Assembly (NCBI GenBank): GCA_012840465.1
Contig: DULJ01000085.1
Location: 1 to 64,000, forward strand
Source of the DNA: Caryophanales bacterium
GTDB lineage: Bacteria; Bacillota; Bacilli; Bacillales; Bacillaceae_J
Reading direction: 5' to 3'
Length of the DNA: 64,000 nucleotides
Shown here: piece by piece, positions 1-8,331 of the stretch
Numbering within the stretch: position 1 is the stretch's first letter
How the letters are laid out: every line of letters begins with the position of its first letter
The notes under the pieces: generated by a model
Databases searched by the model: none
Told to the model about the DNA's origin: nothing
What the model saw: only the letters and a program-made list of their open reading frames with translations
Made by a program: the position numbers and the translations under genes

Positions 1-1
1 G

Positions 2-106
2 ATAGAGCGGTTTGAAGCGCCTGGACACGGTCGCATCCTTGGCGAGATGACAAAGAAACAGATCGAACTTTATCGAGCGCTTGGAGTTGAACCGTCATCG
101 TTATAA
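2..106 (+). CDS. C-terminal end of an unrecognised protein (partial)
   Basis: An open frame enters from the left edge and stops at TAA 104-106, giving the last 34 residues, which end in EPSSL. They contain a basic stretch around MTKKQ. Codon use looks normal for the window and the next gene starts 115 bases later on the same strand, so this is probably the 3' end of a real gene. I do not recognise the family and assign no function. Confidence 0.5.
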   Translation: MERFEAPGHGRILGEMTKKQIELYRALGVEPSSL

Positions 107-221
107 ATTCCGGGAATGCAGGTTGCATGATAATTCTGAAAATATTAAAACCGCAATAATTCTGCTAAAATGATAAAAGTGTAATAATCCTTATCAATAA
201 AATTGGAAAGGTGAACAAGCC

Positions 222-1100
222 TTGAAAACATTCAAAAAAGTATATGTGGAAATTACGAGCGTATGTAATTTAGCTTGTAGTTTTTGCCCACCAACAGAGC
301 GGCTTGCGAATTTTATTAAAATAGATCAATTTAACAATTTATTAGATCAGATCAAACCACATACAAGTTATATTTATCTTCATGTAAAAGGGGAGCCTCT
401 CCTTCACCCGAGGATAGACGAATTGTTAGAGGCTGCTCATACGAAGGGATTTAAGGTAAACATTACAACAAACGGAACGCTCATTGCTAAGAATAGAGAC
501 AAACTATTAGGGAAACCGGCATTGCGTCAGATGAATTTCTCCCTCCACAGCTTTGATGGAAATGAAGGCTCCGCCAATCGAGATGAATACTTGTCTCAAA
601 TTCTTTCGTTTACACGTGAAGCTGCAGAAAGCGGGGTCATTATTTCGTTTAGGTTGTGGAACCTGCATCAGGAAAATGCCACGAGTGCGGAAAAGAGAAG
701 AAATCGTGAAACTTTAGAAACGATTGAAAAAGAATTTAATCTTGATTATCGAATTGATGAAAAAGTAGTACCAGGCAGCGGGGTGAAAATCGCTGATCGA
801 ATTTATCTAAACCAGGATTATGAATTTGAGTGGCCTAGTTTGCAGGCGCCAGAGGATGACGGTAAAGGATTTTGCCATGCGCTTAGAACTCAAGCGGCTA
901 TTCTTGTTGATGGAACCGTTGTTCCGTGCTGTCTTGATGGTGAAGGTGTAATAAATTTAGGCAATATTAATCAAACTCCTTTCTCCGAGATTGTCGAAGG
1001 GGATAGGGCTAATAATCTTTACGAAGGTTTTTCAAGAAGAGAAGCAGTTGAAGAAATGTGCAGGAAATGCGGTTATAGAAAGCGGTTTGGAGCCATTTAG
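222..1100 (+). CDS. Radical SAM/SPASM domain protein
   Basis: 292 residues. The N-terminus carries the radical SAM motif Cys15-x3-Cys19-x2-Cys22, which binds the [4Fe-4S] cluster that cleaves S-adenosylmethionine. The C-terminal third has a SPASM-like cysteine set (GFCHAL, VPCCLD, MCRKCGYRKRF), which suggests auxiliary iron-sulfur clusters. Proteins of this architecture modify peptides or mature enzymes, but the substrate cannot be read from the sequence and no precursor peptide is visible nearby. The start is TTG 222, behind GGAAAGGTG at about 206-213. The stop is 14 bases before the HPr-kinase-like gene, whose Shine-Dalgarno overlaps this stop, so the two are likely co-transcribed. Confidence 0.85.
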   Translation: MKTFKKVYVEITSVCNLACSFCPPTERLANFIKIDQFNNLLDQIKPHTSYIYLHVKGEPLLHPRIDELLEAAHTKGFKVNITTNGTLIAKNRDKLLGKPALRQMNFSLHSFDGNEGSANRDEYLSQILSFTREAAESGVIISFRLWNLHQENATSAEKRRNRETLETIEKEFNLDYRIDEKVVPGSGVKIADRIYLNQDYEFEWPSLQAPEDDGKGFCHALRTQAAILVDGTVVPCCLDGEGVINLGNINQTPFSEIVEGDRANNLYEGFSRREAVEEMCRKCGYRKRFGAI

Positions 1101-1114
1101 GAGGGGATTGCGAG

Positions 1115-2059
1115 ATGATTGAAAAAAAAATTACAGTCGAAGATTTGGCGAAAAAATTTTCATTAAAGGTATTGGCTGGTGAGAATCATCTTCAGAATAT
1201 AATAACGCAACCACGTGTACATCGACCTGGCTTGGAATTCGTTGGGTACTTTGAATTTTTTCCAACGGAAAGAGTTCAAATTTTAGGTGAGAAGGAAGTT
1301 GTCTATTTGCATACATTAACCGAAGAGGAACGGAAATTTCGAATCGGCAATATTGTCCGCTATCACCCACCATGCTTTATTGCTACAGCACCTGAAGAGG
1401 GACTTACGTATTTAAAAGAATATTGCCTCAAAGAGGGCATTCCTTTGTTAATGACAAAAAAGCAAGAGCAGACTTCAGAATTTATCATAAAAGTTGATGG
1501 CTATATGGTAAAGCAATTGGCACCGGAAATGACCGTACATGGCGTTTGTATGAATGTGTTTGGAATCGGAATTTTAATCCGTGGTAATTCTGGGGTTGGG
1601 AAAAGTGAGACAGCACACACTTTAATCGGTCGGGGACACCGTCTTGTGGCTGATGATGTTGTGGTTTTAAAAAAGCTAAGTTCACAAACTCTTTTAGGTA
1701 CCCATGATGAGAAAACAAGGGAGTTTCTTGCCCTTCGCAGCATTGGATTATTAAATGTAGTTCGTATGTATGGACGTAAGGCGTTTCAGGATGAAACTAG
1801 AATTGCACTTGATATTAATCTAACGAAATGGCAGAAGGATGCTTTAAATAATGAATTGGAACAAGAACCCGAATTTGTAGACTATATGGGGATTAAAATT
1901 CCGTCATTGGAAATCCAGCTTCAGCCTGGTCGTGATGTGGCAGGATTAATCGAAGCCGCATCAAATAATTGGTATTTAAGACAGCAAGGCTACAGTGCAG
2001 CAGAGGAATTTTACAGTAGATTAGAGTCGGAATTCTCGGATTCGGACCCGAATAAATAA
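1115..2059 (+). CDS. Divergent HPr kinase/phosphorylase paralogue
   Basis: 314 residues, the full length of HprK, with both the N-terminal HPrK domain and the C-terminal kinase domain. HprK phosphorylates Ser46 of HPr, or removes that phosphate, to signal carbon status. Kept here are the His in TVHGV (residue 142), the Walker A GNSGVGKS (157-164) and the Asp pair in VADD (180-181). The family signature corresponding to EIRGLG in B. subtilis reads ALRSIG (206-211), so its metal-binding glutamate is lost, and the conserved arginine before PGR is glutamine (QLQPGR). The usual hprK partner lgt is absent; the neighbour is a radical SAM gene. I infer a paralogue, not the housekeeping hprK, with altered or no HPr activity. 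The start ATG 1115 follows a strong AGGAGGGG. Confidence 0.8.
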   Translation: MIEKKITVEDLAKKFSLKVLAGENHLQNIITQPRVHRPGLEFVGYFEFFPTERVQILGEKEVVYLHTLTEEERKFRIGNIVRYHPPCFIATAPEEGLTYLKEYCLKEGIPLLMTKKQEQTSEFIIKVDGYMVKQLAPEMTVHGVCMNVFGIGILIRGNSGVGKSETAHTLIGRGHRLVADDVVVLKKLSSQTLLGTHDEKTREFLALRSIGLLNVVRMYGRKAFQDETRIALDINLTKWQKDALNNELEQEPEFVDYMGIKIPSLEIQLQPGRDVAGLIEAASNNWYLRQQGYSAAEEFYSRLESEFSDSDPNK

Positions 2060-2062
2060 TTT

Positions 2063-2099
2063 AAAAAATTCACAGGCAAAGCTTGCTTGTGAATTTTTT
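2063..2099 (+). terminator. Rho-independent terminator after the HPrK-like gene
   Basis: An inverted repeat, AAAAAATTCACA with TGTGAATTTTTT around a GC-containing loop, begins 3 bases after the stop. Its A and T runs let it work on both strands, so it could also serve the leftward DUF5658 gene. Confidence 0.8.
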
Positions 2100-2142
2100 C
2101 GTATGTAAAGACTAGAGTTCCCGCCCCTCTGTCCCGCCAATA

Positions 2143-2502
2143 TCAATCATTCATAATAAATATCGGTAAAATGGAAAACCAGACAAGATGCGATAGATTA
2201 ATAAAAGCATATACGGCGGTGATGCCATTAATCATAATATTAGAATTCTTGAGTTGCCGCACGTTAGCACTTTTCAGCCGGTAAAAGATATACAGCAAAA
2301 GAATAGCGGGTAATAAAACCTTTAGGCAAAAGCTAGCGGTATAATTTTGAACGGCTGAGTTCATTAAAGTATTTGCTTCTATATAATAGCCTGTATTCAG
2401 TAGCAAAAGTGTAAAAACTATATCTGTAACATTAAGTACATATAAAACTATCAGTTTGTTTTTTAAATTATCAAGTGAATAGTCTTTCACATATGCAAGC
2501 AT
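2143..2502 (-). CDS. DUF5658 family small membrane protein
   Basis: 119 residues with about three to four hydrophobic segments. The early motif NVTDIVFTLLLLNTG followed by EANTLM resembles the DUF5658 family (integral membrane, function unknown). ATG at 2502 is preceded on the minus strand by GGAGGT with 7-8 bases of spacing, a strong site. It is a single leftward gene between two rightward units, with no obvious functional partner. Confidence 0.75.
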   Translation of the reverse strand: MLAYVKDYSLDNLKNKLIVLYVLNVTDIVFTLLLLNTGYYIEANTLMNSAVQNYTASFCLKVLLPAILLLYIFYRLKSANVRQLKNSNIMINGITAVYAFINLSHLVWFSILPIFIMND

Positions 2503-2714
2503 CTAAAGCACCTCCCGAAACAGTATATCCACTTTATGTTTGAAATAGACCGTTGCAATAAAGTTGGGGTAAGATAAAGTAACGATTATTTTACGAAAAT
2601 AATTTAATGTCGATTGCGGCAACGAGTGTATTAAAAGGGGTCTTCCTTGCAGGGTGGTTTTGTGGACCCTACACAAAATGCATGGATTAAATCTAAAGAT
2701 AGGTGAAAAAAACA

Positions 2715-5048
2715 ATGAATTTACTTGATAATGATTTATTAAATAAAATTATCGGTCGAAACTTGAATGAGGATATTTTACAAGGCCGGTTTGGGTTGGA
2801 AAAAGAAAATATCAGGGTTGATAAGGAAGGAAGACTTGCCTTTACTCCACATTCGAAGATTTTTGGAAGTAAAAAAGAAAACCCTTATATTAAGACTGAC
2901 TTTTCAGAGAGCCAAATAGAGATGATTACACCTGCTTTTGATTCCATTGAAGAAACCTTTCATTTTCTGGAGACGATTCATGACATTATTACACTTGAGC
3001 TGAAGGATGAATATTTATGGCCGAGCAGTAATCCCCCGATTTTGCCAAATGAAGATGAAATTCCGATTGCTGATATGGAGGATGAAGAAGAAAATAAGTA
3101 TCGTCTTCAGCTTGCAGAAAAATACGGTAGAAAAAAACAATTAGTGAGCGGTATCCATTTTAATTTTTCTTTTCAAGAATCGTTTTTAAGAAAATTACAT
3201 AATGAGATAAATAGCGGGGAAGATTTTCGTGAATTCAAGGATCGTGTTTACTTAAAAGTTGCAAGAAACGTATTGAAGTATCGCTGGCTGTTAATTTATT
3301 TAACCGGTGTAAGCCCGATATTTCACCAAACTTATGCTGAAAAGTGTGTTCAATTGGGAAACCATTTTGATCAAGAAAGCTATTATTTTCCGAACATGAA
3401 TTCATTACGAAACAGTGTGTGCGGGTATCGAAACGAAAAGCCACTCTATGTTTCTTTTGATTCAATCGAGGAATATGTTTATGGGTTGGAAAACCTCGTG
3501 CGTTCCCAGGAACTATTGAGTGCAAAAGAGTTTTATAGCTGTGTGAGGTTAAAATCGGCTAAAGGTCAAGACCAACTCCAAGCATTGCTTGAAAACGGAA
3601 TCGATTATTTAGAATTACGGACAACGGACCTTAATCCATTTGATAAAATCGGCATTAGTAAAGAGACAATGACGTTTAATCATTTATTCCTTATTACTAT
3701 GTTTCTGATTAAGGACGAACCCTTTGGTGAAGAAGAACAACGACTTGCTCAATTAAACCAAGATATTTTAACTCTGGAGGGGATTACAGCAAGGCAGTAT
3801 AGATCAGATGAGTACGAAACAACCTTGCAAAAATCAGGTTTAGAAATCATTGAAAATATGGGGGTAATGATACAGCAGCTGACCGTAAATGACGAAACTT
3901 ATGCAAGGTTGCTGGAACAAAAACAAAGGGTATTAGTAAATCCTGACCTAAGCTTTGCTGAACAGTTAAAATCTGAAATCAAAAATTCAACCTATCTAAT
4001 GTATCACTTGGAAAAAGCAAAGAAATATGCGGAGGAAAGTGCAAAAAGTGGATACAAATTCTTTGGCTATGAGGATTTAGAATTGTCCACACAATTATTA
4101 TTAAAAGCTGCCATAAAAAGAGGAATTCAGTTTGAGATTTTAGACCGTGAAGATAATTTTATTTTATTAAAAAAAGGTGAACACCACGAATACGTCAAGC
4201 AGGCAACGAAGACATCCCTTGATTCCTATATTACCTTTTTAATAATGGAGAATAAAATTGTAACTAAAAAAGTGTTGGGGCGGCACGGAGTAAGGGTTCC
4301 CAAAGGAAATGCATATAATCATCTTAAAGAGGCCTTGAATGATTTTGAGGTCTATCAAGGAAAACCGATTGTGATTAAACCAAAGTCAACTAATTTTGGT
4401 CTAGGAATTACAATTTTTACTACAGATTACTCTAAAGACGATTATTATAGAGCATTTGAAATGGCTTTTGAACATGATCAAACTGTTCTTTTGGAAGAAT
4501 TTTTGACCGGGAAGGAATACCGTTTTTTAGTGATGGGTGATGAAGTGGTGGGCGTACTCCACCGCGTACCGGCAAATGTTGCTGGAGATGGCATCCAAAC
4601 AATAGAACAGCTTGTCACCGAAAAGAATAAGGACCCACTGCGTAGCCGTGGCTATAAAACACCTCTTGAATTCATTCAATTAGGTGAAGTAGAAGAAATG
4701 TTTTTGAAAAACCAAAAGAAAAACCGTACTTATATTCCAACGCAAGGAGAAATTGTTTATTTACGGGAAAATTCTAATATTAGTACAGGCGGAGACAGTA
4801 TTGATTTTACCGATGAAATTCCCGAATCATATAAAAAAATTGCAATCCGTTCCGCAAAAGCAGCAGGGGCAGTATTTTGTGGTGTAGACATGGTCATTGA
4901 CAATATAAATGAGGAAGCAAAATCAACAAATTACGGGATCATTGAAATTAACTTCAATCCAGCCATTCATATTCATTGCTATCCATATAAGGGCAAGAAT
5001 AGAAAAGCCGACGAAAAGATAGTAGATTTATTGTTTGGAAACAAATAA
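2715..5048 (+). CDS. gshF: Bifunctional glutamate-cysteine ligase/glutathione synthetase
   Basis: About 777 residues, the usual size of the GshF fusion. The N-terminal ~450 residues are a GshA-type glutamate-cysteine ligase (GRFGLEKENIRV at the start, then SESQIEMITPAF). The C-terminal ~300 residues are an ATP-grasp ligase (KPIVIKPKSTNFGLGI, LLEEFLTGKEYRF, and IIEINFNPAIHIH near the end) that adds glycine. One protein therefore makes glutathione from Glu, Cys and Gly in the cytosol. I prefer ATG 2715 because AGGTGA (2701-2706) sits 8 bases before it; an in-frame GTG at 2703 has no good site. A short hairpin (TTTTGTG/CACAAAA, 2658-2678) lies just upstream. GshF is notable in a lineage that normally relies on bacillithiol. 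Confidence 0.93.
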   Translation: MNLLDNDLLNKIIGRNLNEDILQGRFGLEKENIRVDKEGRLAFTPHSKIFGSKKENPYIKTDFSESQIEMITPAFDSIEETFHFLETIHDIITLELKDEYLWPSSNPPILPNEDEIPIADMEDEEENKYRLQLAEKYGRKKQLVSGIHFNFSFQESFLRKLHNEINSGEDFREFKDRVYLKVARNVLKYRWLLIYLTGVSPIFHQTYAEKCVQLGNHFDQESYYFPNMNSLRNSVCGYRNEKPLYVSFDSIEEYVYGLENLVRSQELLSAKEFYSCVRLKSAKGQDQLQALLENGIDYLELRTTDLNPFDKIGISKETMTFNHLFLITMFLIKDEPFGEEEQRLAQLNQDILTLEGITARQYRSDEYETTLQKSGLEIIENMGVMIQQLTVNDETYARLLEQKQRVLVNPDLSFAEQLKSEIKNSTYLMYHLEKAKKYAEESAKSGYKFFGYEDLELSTQLLLKAAIKRGIQFEILDREDNFILLKKGEHHEYVKQATKTSLDSYITFLIMENKIVTKKVLGRHGVRVPKGNAYNHLKEALNDFEVYQGKPIVIKPKSTNFGLGITIFTTDYSKDDYYRAFEMAFEHDQTVLLEEFLTGKEYRFLVMGDEVVGVLHRVPANVAGDGIQTIEQLVTEKNKDPLRSRGYKTPLEFIQLGEVEEMFLKNQKKNRTYIPTQGEIVYLRENSNISTGGDSIDFTDEIPESYKKIAIRSAKAAGAVFCGVDMVIDNINEEAKSTNYGIIEINFNPAIHIHCYPYKGKNRKADEKIVDLLFGNK

Positions 5049-5217
5049 AAGTGGGACACGGAGTCAGACCCTGCGCCCCGTTTTCAAAAAATTTTTAAAT
5101 TAGTTGTAGCAATTGTTTTGCTGCTGTTATATAATTTAAATAAATAAAATAATTTGTTATATAACAACAAAATTTCAAATAAAACATTAAAAATTTTGTG
5201 AAAAGGGGAAATCGGAA

Positions 5218-5541
5218 ATGAATAAAATTGATGCGATTGCTCGGAGAATCTTTGGTTGGAAATTAAATAGATGGGATAGATGGTATGATCATGAAAGTCG
5301 TACGTTCATCCATGATTCAGAATTCCAGCCTGAAAAAAACCTTGATCATGCATTGTTAATCGTAGACAAACTACAAAAGTTCGGATTTACTTACAAAACA
5401 AACGGAACATCTGAGGTAAGCTTTAATGATGCAACGGGTACGGGAGAAACACTTGCACAAGCAATTACTAATGCGGCATACTCAATCATCGAAAAAAGTT
5501 CAACTGCGGACAGTAGCAGAATGTGGAGTACTTTGTGCTAA
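5218..5541 (+). CDS. Phage ABA-sandwich domain protein (BC1872 type)
   Basis: 107 residues. The layout of IARRIFGWKLNRWDRWYD, then LDHALLIVDKLQKFGF and LAQAITNAAYSI matches small Bacillus proteins carrying the phage ABA sandwich domain, found both in phages and in chromosomes. The function is unknown. ATG 5218 follows AAAAGGGG. A strong terminator follows directly, so it is monocistronic. No other phage gene surrounds it, so I regard it as a domesticated single gene and not part of a prophage. Confidence 0.7.
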   Translation: MNKIDAIARRIFGWKLNRWDRWYDHESRTFIHDSEFQPEKNLDHALLIVDKLQKFGFTYKTNGTSEVSFNDATGTGETLAQAITNAAYSIIEKSSTADSSRMWSTLC

Positions 5542-5552
5542 TAAATAAGAGA

Positions 5553-5603
5553 AGAGGCTAACCAATAAGTTGAGGTCGTCGACTATTGGATAGCCTCTTT
5601 TTT
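5553..5603 (+). terminator. Rho-independent terminator
   Basis: A long stem AGAGGCTAaCCAATA pairs with TATTGGaTAGCCTCT around a loop of about 16 bases and is followed by a T run. Confidence 0.85.
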
Positions 5604-5671
5604 ATTTTCATTTCCACCCTTGAACATACAATAAAGGGCTTGCATATGATAGTAAAAAGGAGTTTTTTAAA

Positions 5672-5926
5672 ATGGGTGTTGTTTCATTTTTACTCACAGC
5701 TATTATTGTTGTAATAATAGCGGCCGTGGCTGATAAATTATCCCCATTTAGTATGCCAGGAAGTTGGGCAGGATTAATAATAGCTGGCTTTAGTGGTGAA
5801 TGGATAGGCTCAGTTATTTTTGGACCGTGGGGCCCGATGGTTTTTGGGGTATCGTTGATTCCGGCACTAGTGGGAGCGTTTATTGTTATATTTATCGTTG
5901 GTCTGATTGCTGACCTTTTTAAGTAG
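5672..5926 (+). CDS. GlsB/YeaQ/YmgE family stress-response membrane protein
   Basis: 84 residues with three hydrophobic segments, glycine-rich (GSWAGLIIAGFSGEWIG, then GPWGPMVFG). This is the transglycosylase-associated protein family: small integral membrane proteins often induced by general stress, with no proven biochemical activity. ATG 5672 follows AAAAAGGAG at a good distance. It is a single gene between a terminator and glnK. Confidence 0.85.
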   Translation: MGVVSFLLTAIIVVIIAAVADKLSPFSMPGSWAGLIIAGFSGEWIGSVIFGPWGPMVFGVSLIPALVGAFIVIFIVGLIADLFK

Positions 5927-6025
5927 ACGTATCCGCTTAATGTAATGAAAATCATGGTGTTTTAAACAAAAAATATATAATATTTATTATAGGAACAAAT
6001 GGGAAGACGTTGACAGGAGATATCG

Positions 6026-7300
6026 ATGTTTATTACAAATAAGCTTTTTGGCAACAATCAGAATCAAGCTAATCGATTTTATGTTTTGCTTACGGCCTTG
6101 CTGACGACGTTTGCCGGTGAATTTAGACTCGTCCCTTATGAAGGGGACGCTTTTCGTTTTGGGTTGGGAAGTATTATCTTTTTTCTTCTTATACTAGTTA
6201 GACCTCCTGCGGTTTCACTAATCCGTATTGGTGTAGTAACAGGGATCACAGTCGTATGTTTTCGGATGATTGAGGATTTTATCCTTTATGAAGTTTTGTT
6301 TTCAAAAAGCCTTTTAAAGCATGTCGCGGCCTTTTTATTCTATTTTATCTATGCCCTTGGTTTGCATATAATTAAAATCGAAAAGTATAAAACATTTCCC
6401 TTGATATTAGGTGCATGGGCATCCGTATTTGAGGTCATTGCAAATGGGACTGAACATTTCGTAAGGCATCTATTATTGGATCAACCGAGTATAGAGTTAA
6501 AGGATTTTGCACTATTAAGCGGCGTTGCGTTACTTAGAAGCTACTTTGTAGTAGGATTATATGGGTCCATCACTGTTTCCGAACAGAAAAAAAGAGTAGA
6601 GGAGCTGTTAAAGGTCGGCTCAGATTTATATGGTGAAACCTTATACTTACAAAAATCAATGAACCATATTGAAAAAATAACGGCTGAGAGCCATGATCTT
6701 TATCGGAAGTTAAAACAGGAAAATTTAAAACAATTAAGTGCACAAGCATTACATATTGCTCAAGAAATCCATGAGGTCAAAAAAGACTCCCAGCGAATAT
6801 TAGCCGGACTTACAAAAATAGGAGAACAGAAAATGGATAACACTGTCTCGCTATCTGATCTGATGAATCTTGTTATAAGTGCCAATGAAAAATATAGTGA
6901 GCTTTTACAGAAGAAAATAGTTTTAAATGGAACTATCTCAAGTAATTATCAAACCGATCAATTAATTCCTCTTCTTGCTTTATTAAATAATATTACGGCC
7001 AATGCCGTTGAAGCGATTCATGAAAAAGGTGAAATCGATTTGAAAATATATGATGAGCAGGAAAGTACGTTTTTTGTGATTGCCGATTCTGGACCTGGGA
7101 TTCCAAAAGCAGATCTCCCGACTATTTTTGAACCGGGCTATACAACAAAATTCAATGACCGTGGTGTGGCTGCCACAGGGATTGGGCTTTCCCATGTACA
7201 AGAGATTGTTCATACTCTTCAAGGCCAAGTAGAAGTAGATACTTCTGAAAACGGAACTATTTTTAAAATTAAAATTCCAACTACTATTTTGCGAAAGTGA
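6026..7300 (+). CDS. glnK: Sensor histidine kinase, GlnK type
   Basis: 424 residues. About six membrane segments occupy the first ~190 residues, followed by a helical dimerisation region with the phospho-acceptor His in AQEIHEVKKDSQRI and a C-terminal ATPase domain (N box NNITANAVEAI, SGPGIP, GVAATGIGLSHV). The layout and sequence fit B. subtilis GlnK (YcbA), which with GlnL activates glutamine uptake and glutaminase genes in response to glutamine. ATG 6026 follows AGGAGAT. The stop is immediately followed by the partner regulator, with no room for a separate promoter, so the two form one operon. Confidence 0.88.
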   Translation: MFITNKLFGNNQNQANRFYVLLTALLTTFAGEFRLVPYEGDAFRFGLGSIIFFLLILVRPPAVSLIRIGVVTGITVVCFRMIEDFILYEVLFSKSLLKHVAAFLFYFIYALGLHIIKIEKYKTFPLILGAWASVFEVIANGTEHFVRHLLLDQPSIELKDFALLSGVALLRSYFVVGLYGSITVSEQKKRVEELLKVGSDLYGETLYLQKSMNHIEKITAESHDLYRKLKQENLKQLSAQALHIAQEIHEVKKDSQRILAGLTKIGEQKMDNTVSLSDLMNLVISANEKYSELLQKKIVLNGTISSNYQTDQLIPLLALLNNITANAVEAIHEKGEIDLKIYDEQESTFFVIADSGPGIPKADLPTIFEPGYTTKFNDRGVAATGIGLSHVQEIVHTLQGQVEVDTSENGTIFKIKIPTTILRK

Positions 7301-7310
7301 GTGTTTAAAA

Positions 7311-8198
7311 CTGCGGTATTTTATTGTAGATGACGATAGAGCTAGTAGAATGATGTTGAAGAATATTATTACAGAAGGAGAGCTTGGGGTTGTAATTGGA
7401 GAGGCTGAAAGTGGGTCGAAAGGTCTTAAATCAATTATTACGATGCATCCTGATGTAGTTTTGATTGACTTTCTAATGCCGGAGTTCGACGGAATTGAAA
7501 CAATTGAATACTTGAAAAAAGAGGGATTTGAAGGGCAATTCATTATGATCTCCCAAGTTGTCAACAAAGAAATGGTGGCAGAAGCGTATGAAAAAGGGGT
7601 CGAGTTTTTTATAAATAAACCGATTAATCGTGTTGAGGTCCAAAGTATATTAAAAAGAACGGCAGAGCAATATAAACTAAAAGATTCCCTTCAAGCAATC
7701 CGGGAATCCCTCACAAAAATTGGACTCGGTACAATGAAAAGAAAGATTACTGTAAAGGACACGGTACTTTCAATATTAAATGATATGGGGGTTATTGGTG
7801 AAGCCGGCAGTGATGATATCATTGCCATCATTGAATTTTTGATGAACCAAACTGAAAAGACAGCCCAATTACCGCCACTGAAGGATTTATATGAAGCAAT
7901 TGCAATGAAAGGCGAAACTGATAATGTAGACATAGCAAAAGAAAGCAAAGCAATTGAACAGCGCATAAGAAGAACAATCCAAGTTGCGATCAATAATTTA
8001 GCTTCATTAGGGGCTATTGATTATACTAATCCTGAGTTTGAGTATTATGCACCCCGGTATTTCGACTTTCAGGAAGTAAGAAACCATATGATTATGATTG
8101 AAGAAGGCAGAAATGAACAGGTGAAATACAAAATTAACATCCGTAAGTTTCTTCAAGTATTGTATGTGGAAACCATGAAAAAAGTCAGTCAGAATTAA
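7311..8198 (+). CDS. glnL: Response regulator, GlnL/YcbB type, probable CTG start
   Basis: About 295 residues. The receiver domain begins LRYFIVDDDRAS, with the acidic pocket (DDD), the phospho-acceptor Asp in VVLIDFLMPEFDG and the Lys of FINKPIN. The second half is a YcbB-type DNA-binding domain (VLSILNDMGVIGEAGSDDI). The first in-frame ATG (7350) would remove the acidic pocket, and no ATG, GTG or TTG lies upstream in frame. A CTG at 7311, about 8 bases after AAAGTGAG, restores a complete receiver. I infer a CTG start overlapping the translational coupling region of glnK, and a product partnering GlnK. Confidence 0.85.
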   Translation: MRYFIVDDDRASRMMLKNIITEGELGVVIGEAESGSKGLKSIITMHPDVVLIDFLMPEFDGIETIEYLKKEGFEGQFIMISQVVNKEMVAEAYEKGVEFFINKPINRVEVQSILKRTAEQYKLKDSLQAIRESLTKIGLGTMKRKITVKDTVLSILNDMGVIGEAGSDDIIAIIEFLMNQTEKTAQLPPLKDLYEAIAMKGETDNVDIAKESKAIEQRIRRTIQVAINNLASLGAIDYTNPEFEYYAPRYFDFQEVRNHMIMIEEGRNEQVKYKINIRKFLQVLYVETMKKVSQN

Positions 8199-8272
8199 AA
8201 ATAAGAAAGGGAAATTTTTAGCTTATTATGTCGGATTAGGTCGGATTTGATAGGTTACCCATAGAATGAGTA

Positions 8273-8307
8273 TGTAAACGAACTCAATTATGTAGTAAGC
8301 GTTTTCC
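8273..8307 (+). promoter_or_regulatory. Two candidate cre (CcpA) sites upstream of the symporter
   Basis: 8273-8286 (TGTAAACGAACTCA) matches the cre consensus TGWAANCGNTNWCA at all but one position. 8294-8307 (AGTAAGCGTTTTCC) matches at all but the two end positions. They lie in the 133-base gap before the symporter, consistent with catabolite repression. A direct repeat GTCGGATTAG/GTCGGATTTG (about 8230-8249) lies further upstream and could be a GlnL site. Confidence 0.45.
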
Positions 8308-8331
8308 ATACAAAAAAGGGGTGACTTGTTA

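Noticed and set aside
2503-2715. Minus-strand ORF of 70 codons upstream of gshF
   Set aside because: Covers the gshF upstream region and hairpin; atypical composition and no ribosome binding site.
5608-5955. Minus-strand ORF opposite the GlsB-type gene
   Set aside because: Antisense shadow of a well-supported membrane protein gene; no ribosome binding site.
6983-7567. 194-codon minus-strand ORF across the glnK/glnL junction
   Set aside because: It lies opposite two clear two-component genes and has no family features.
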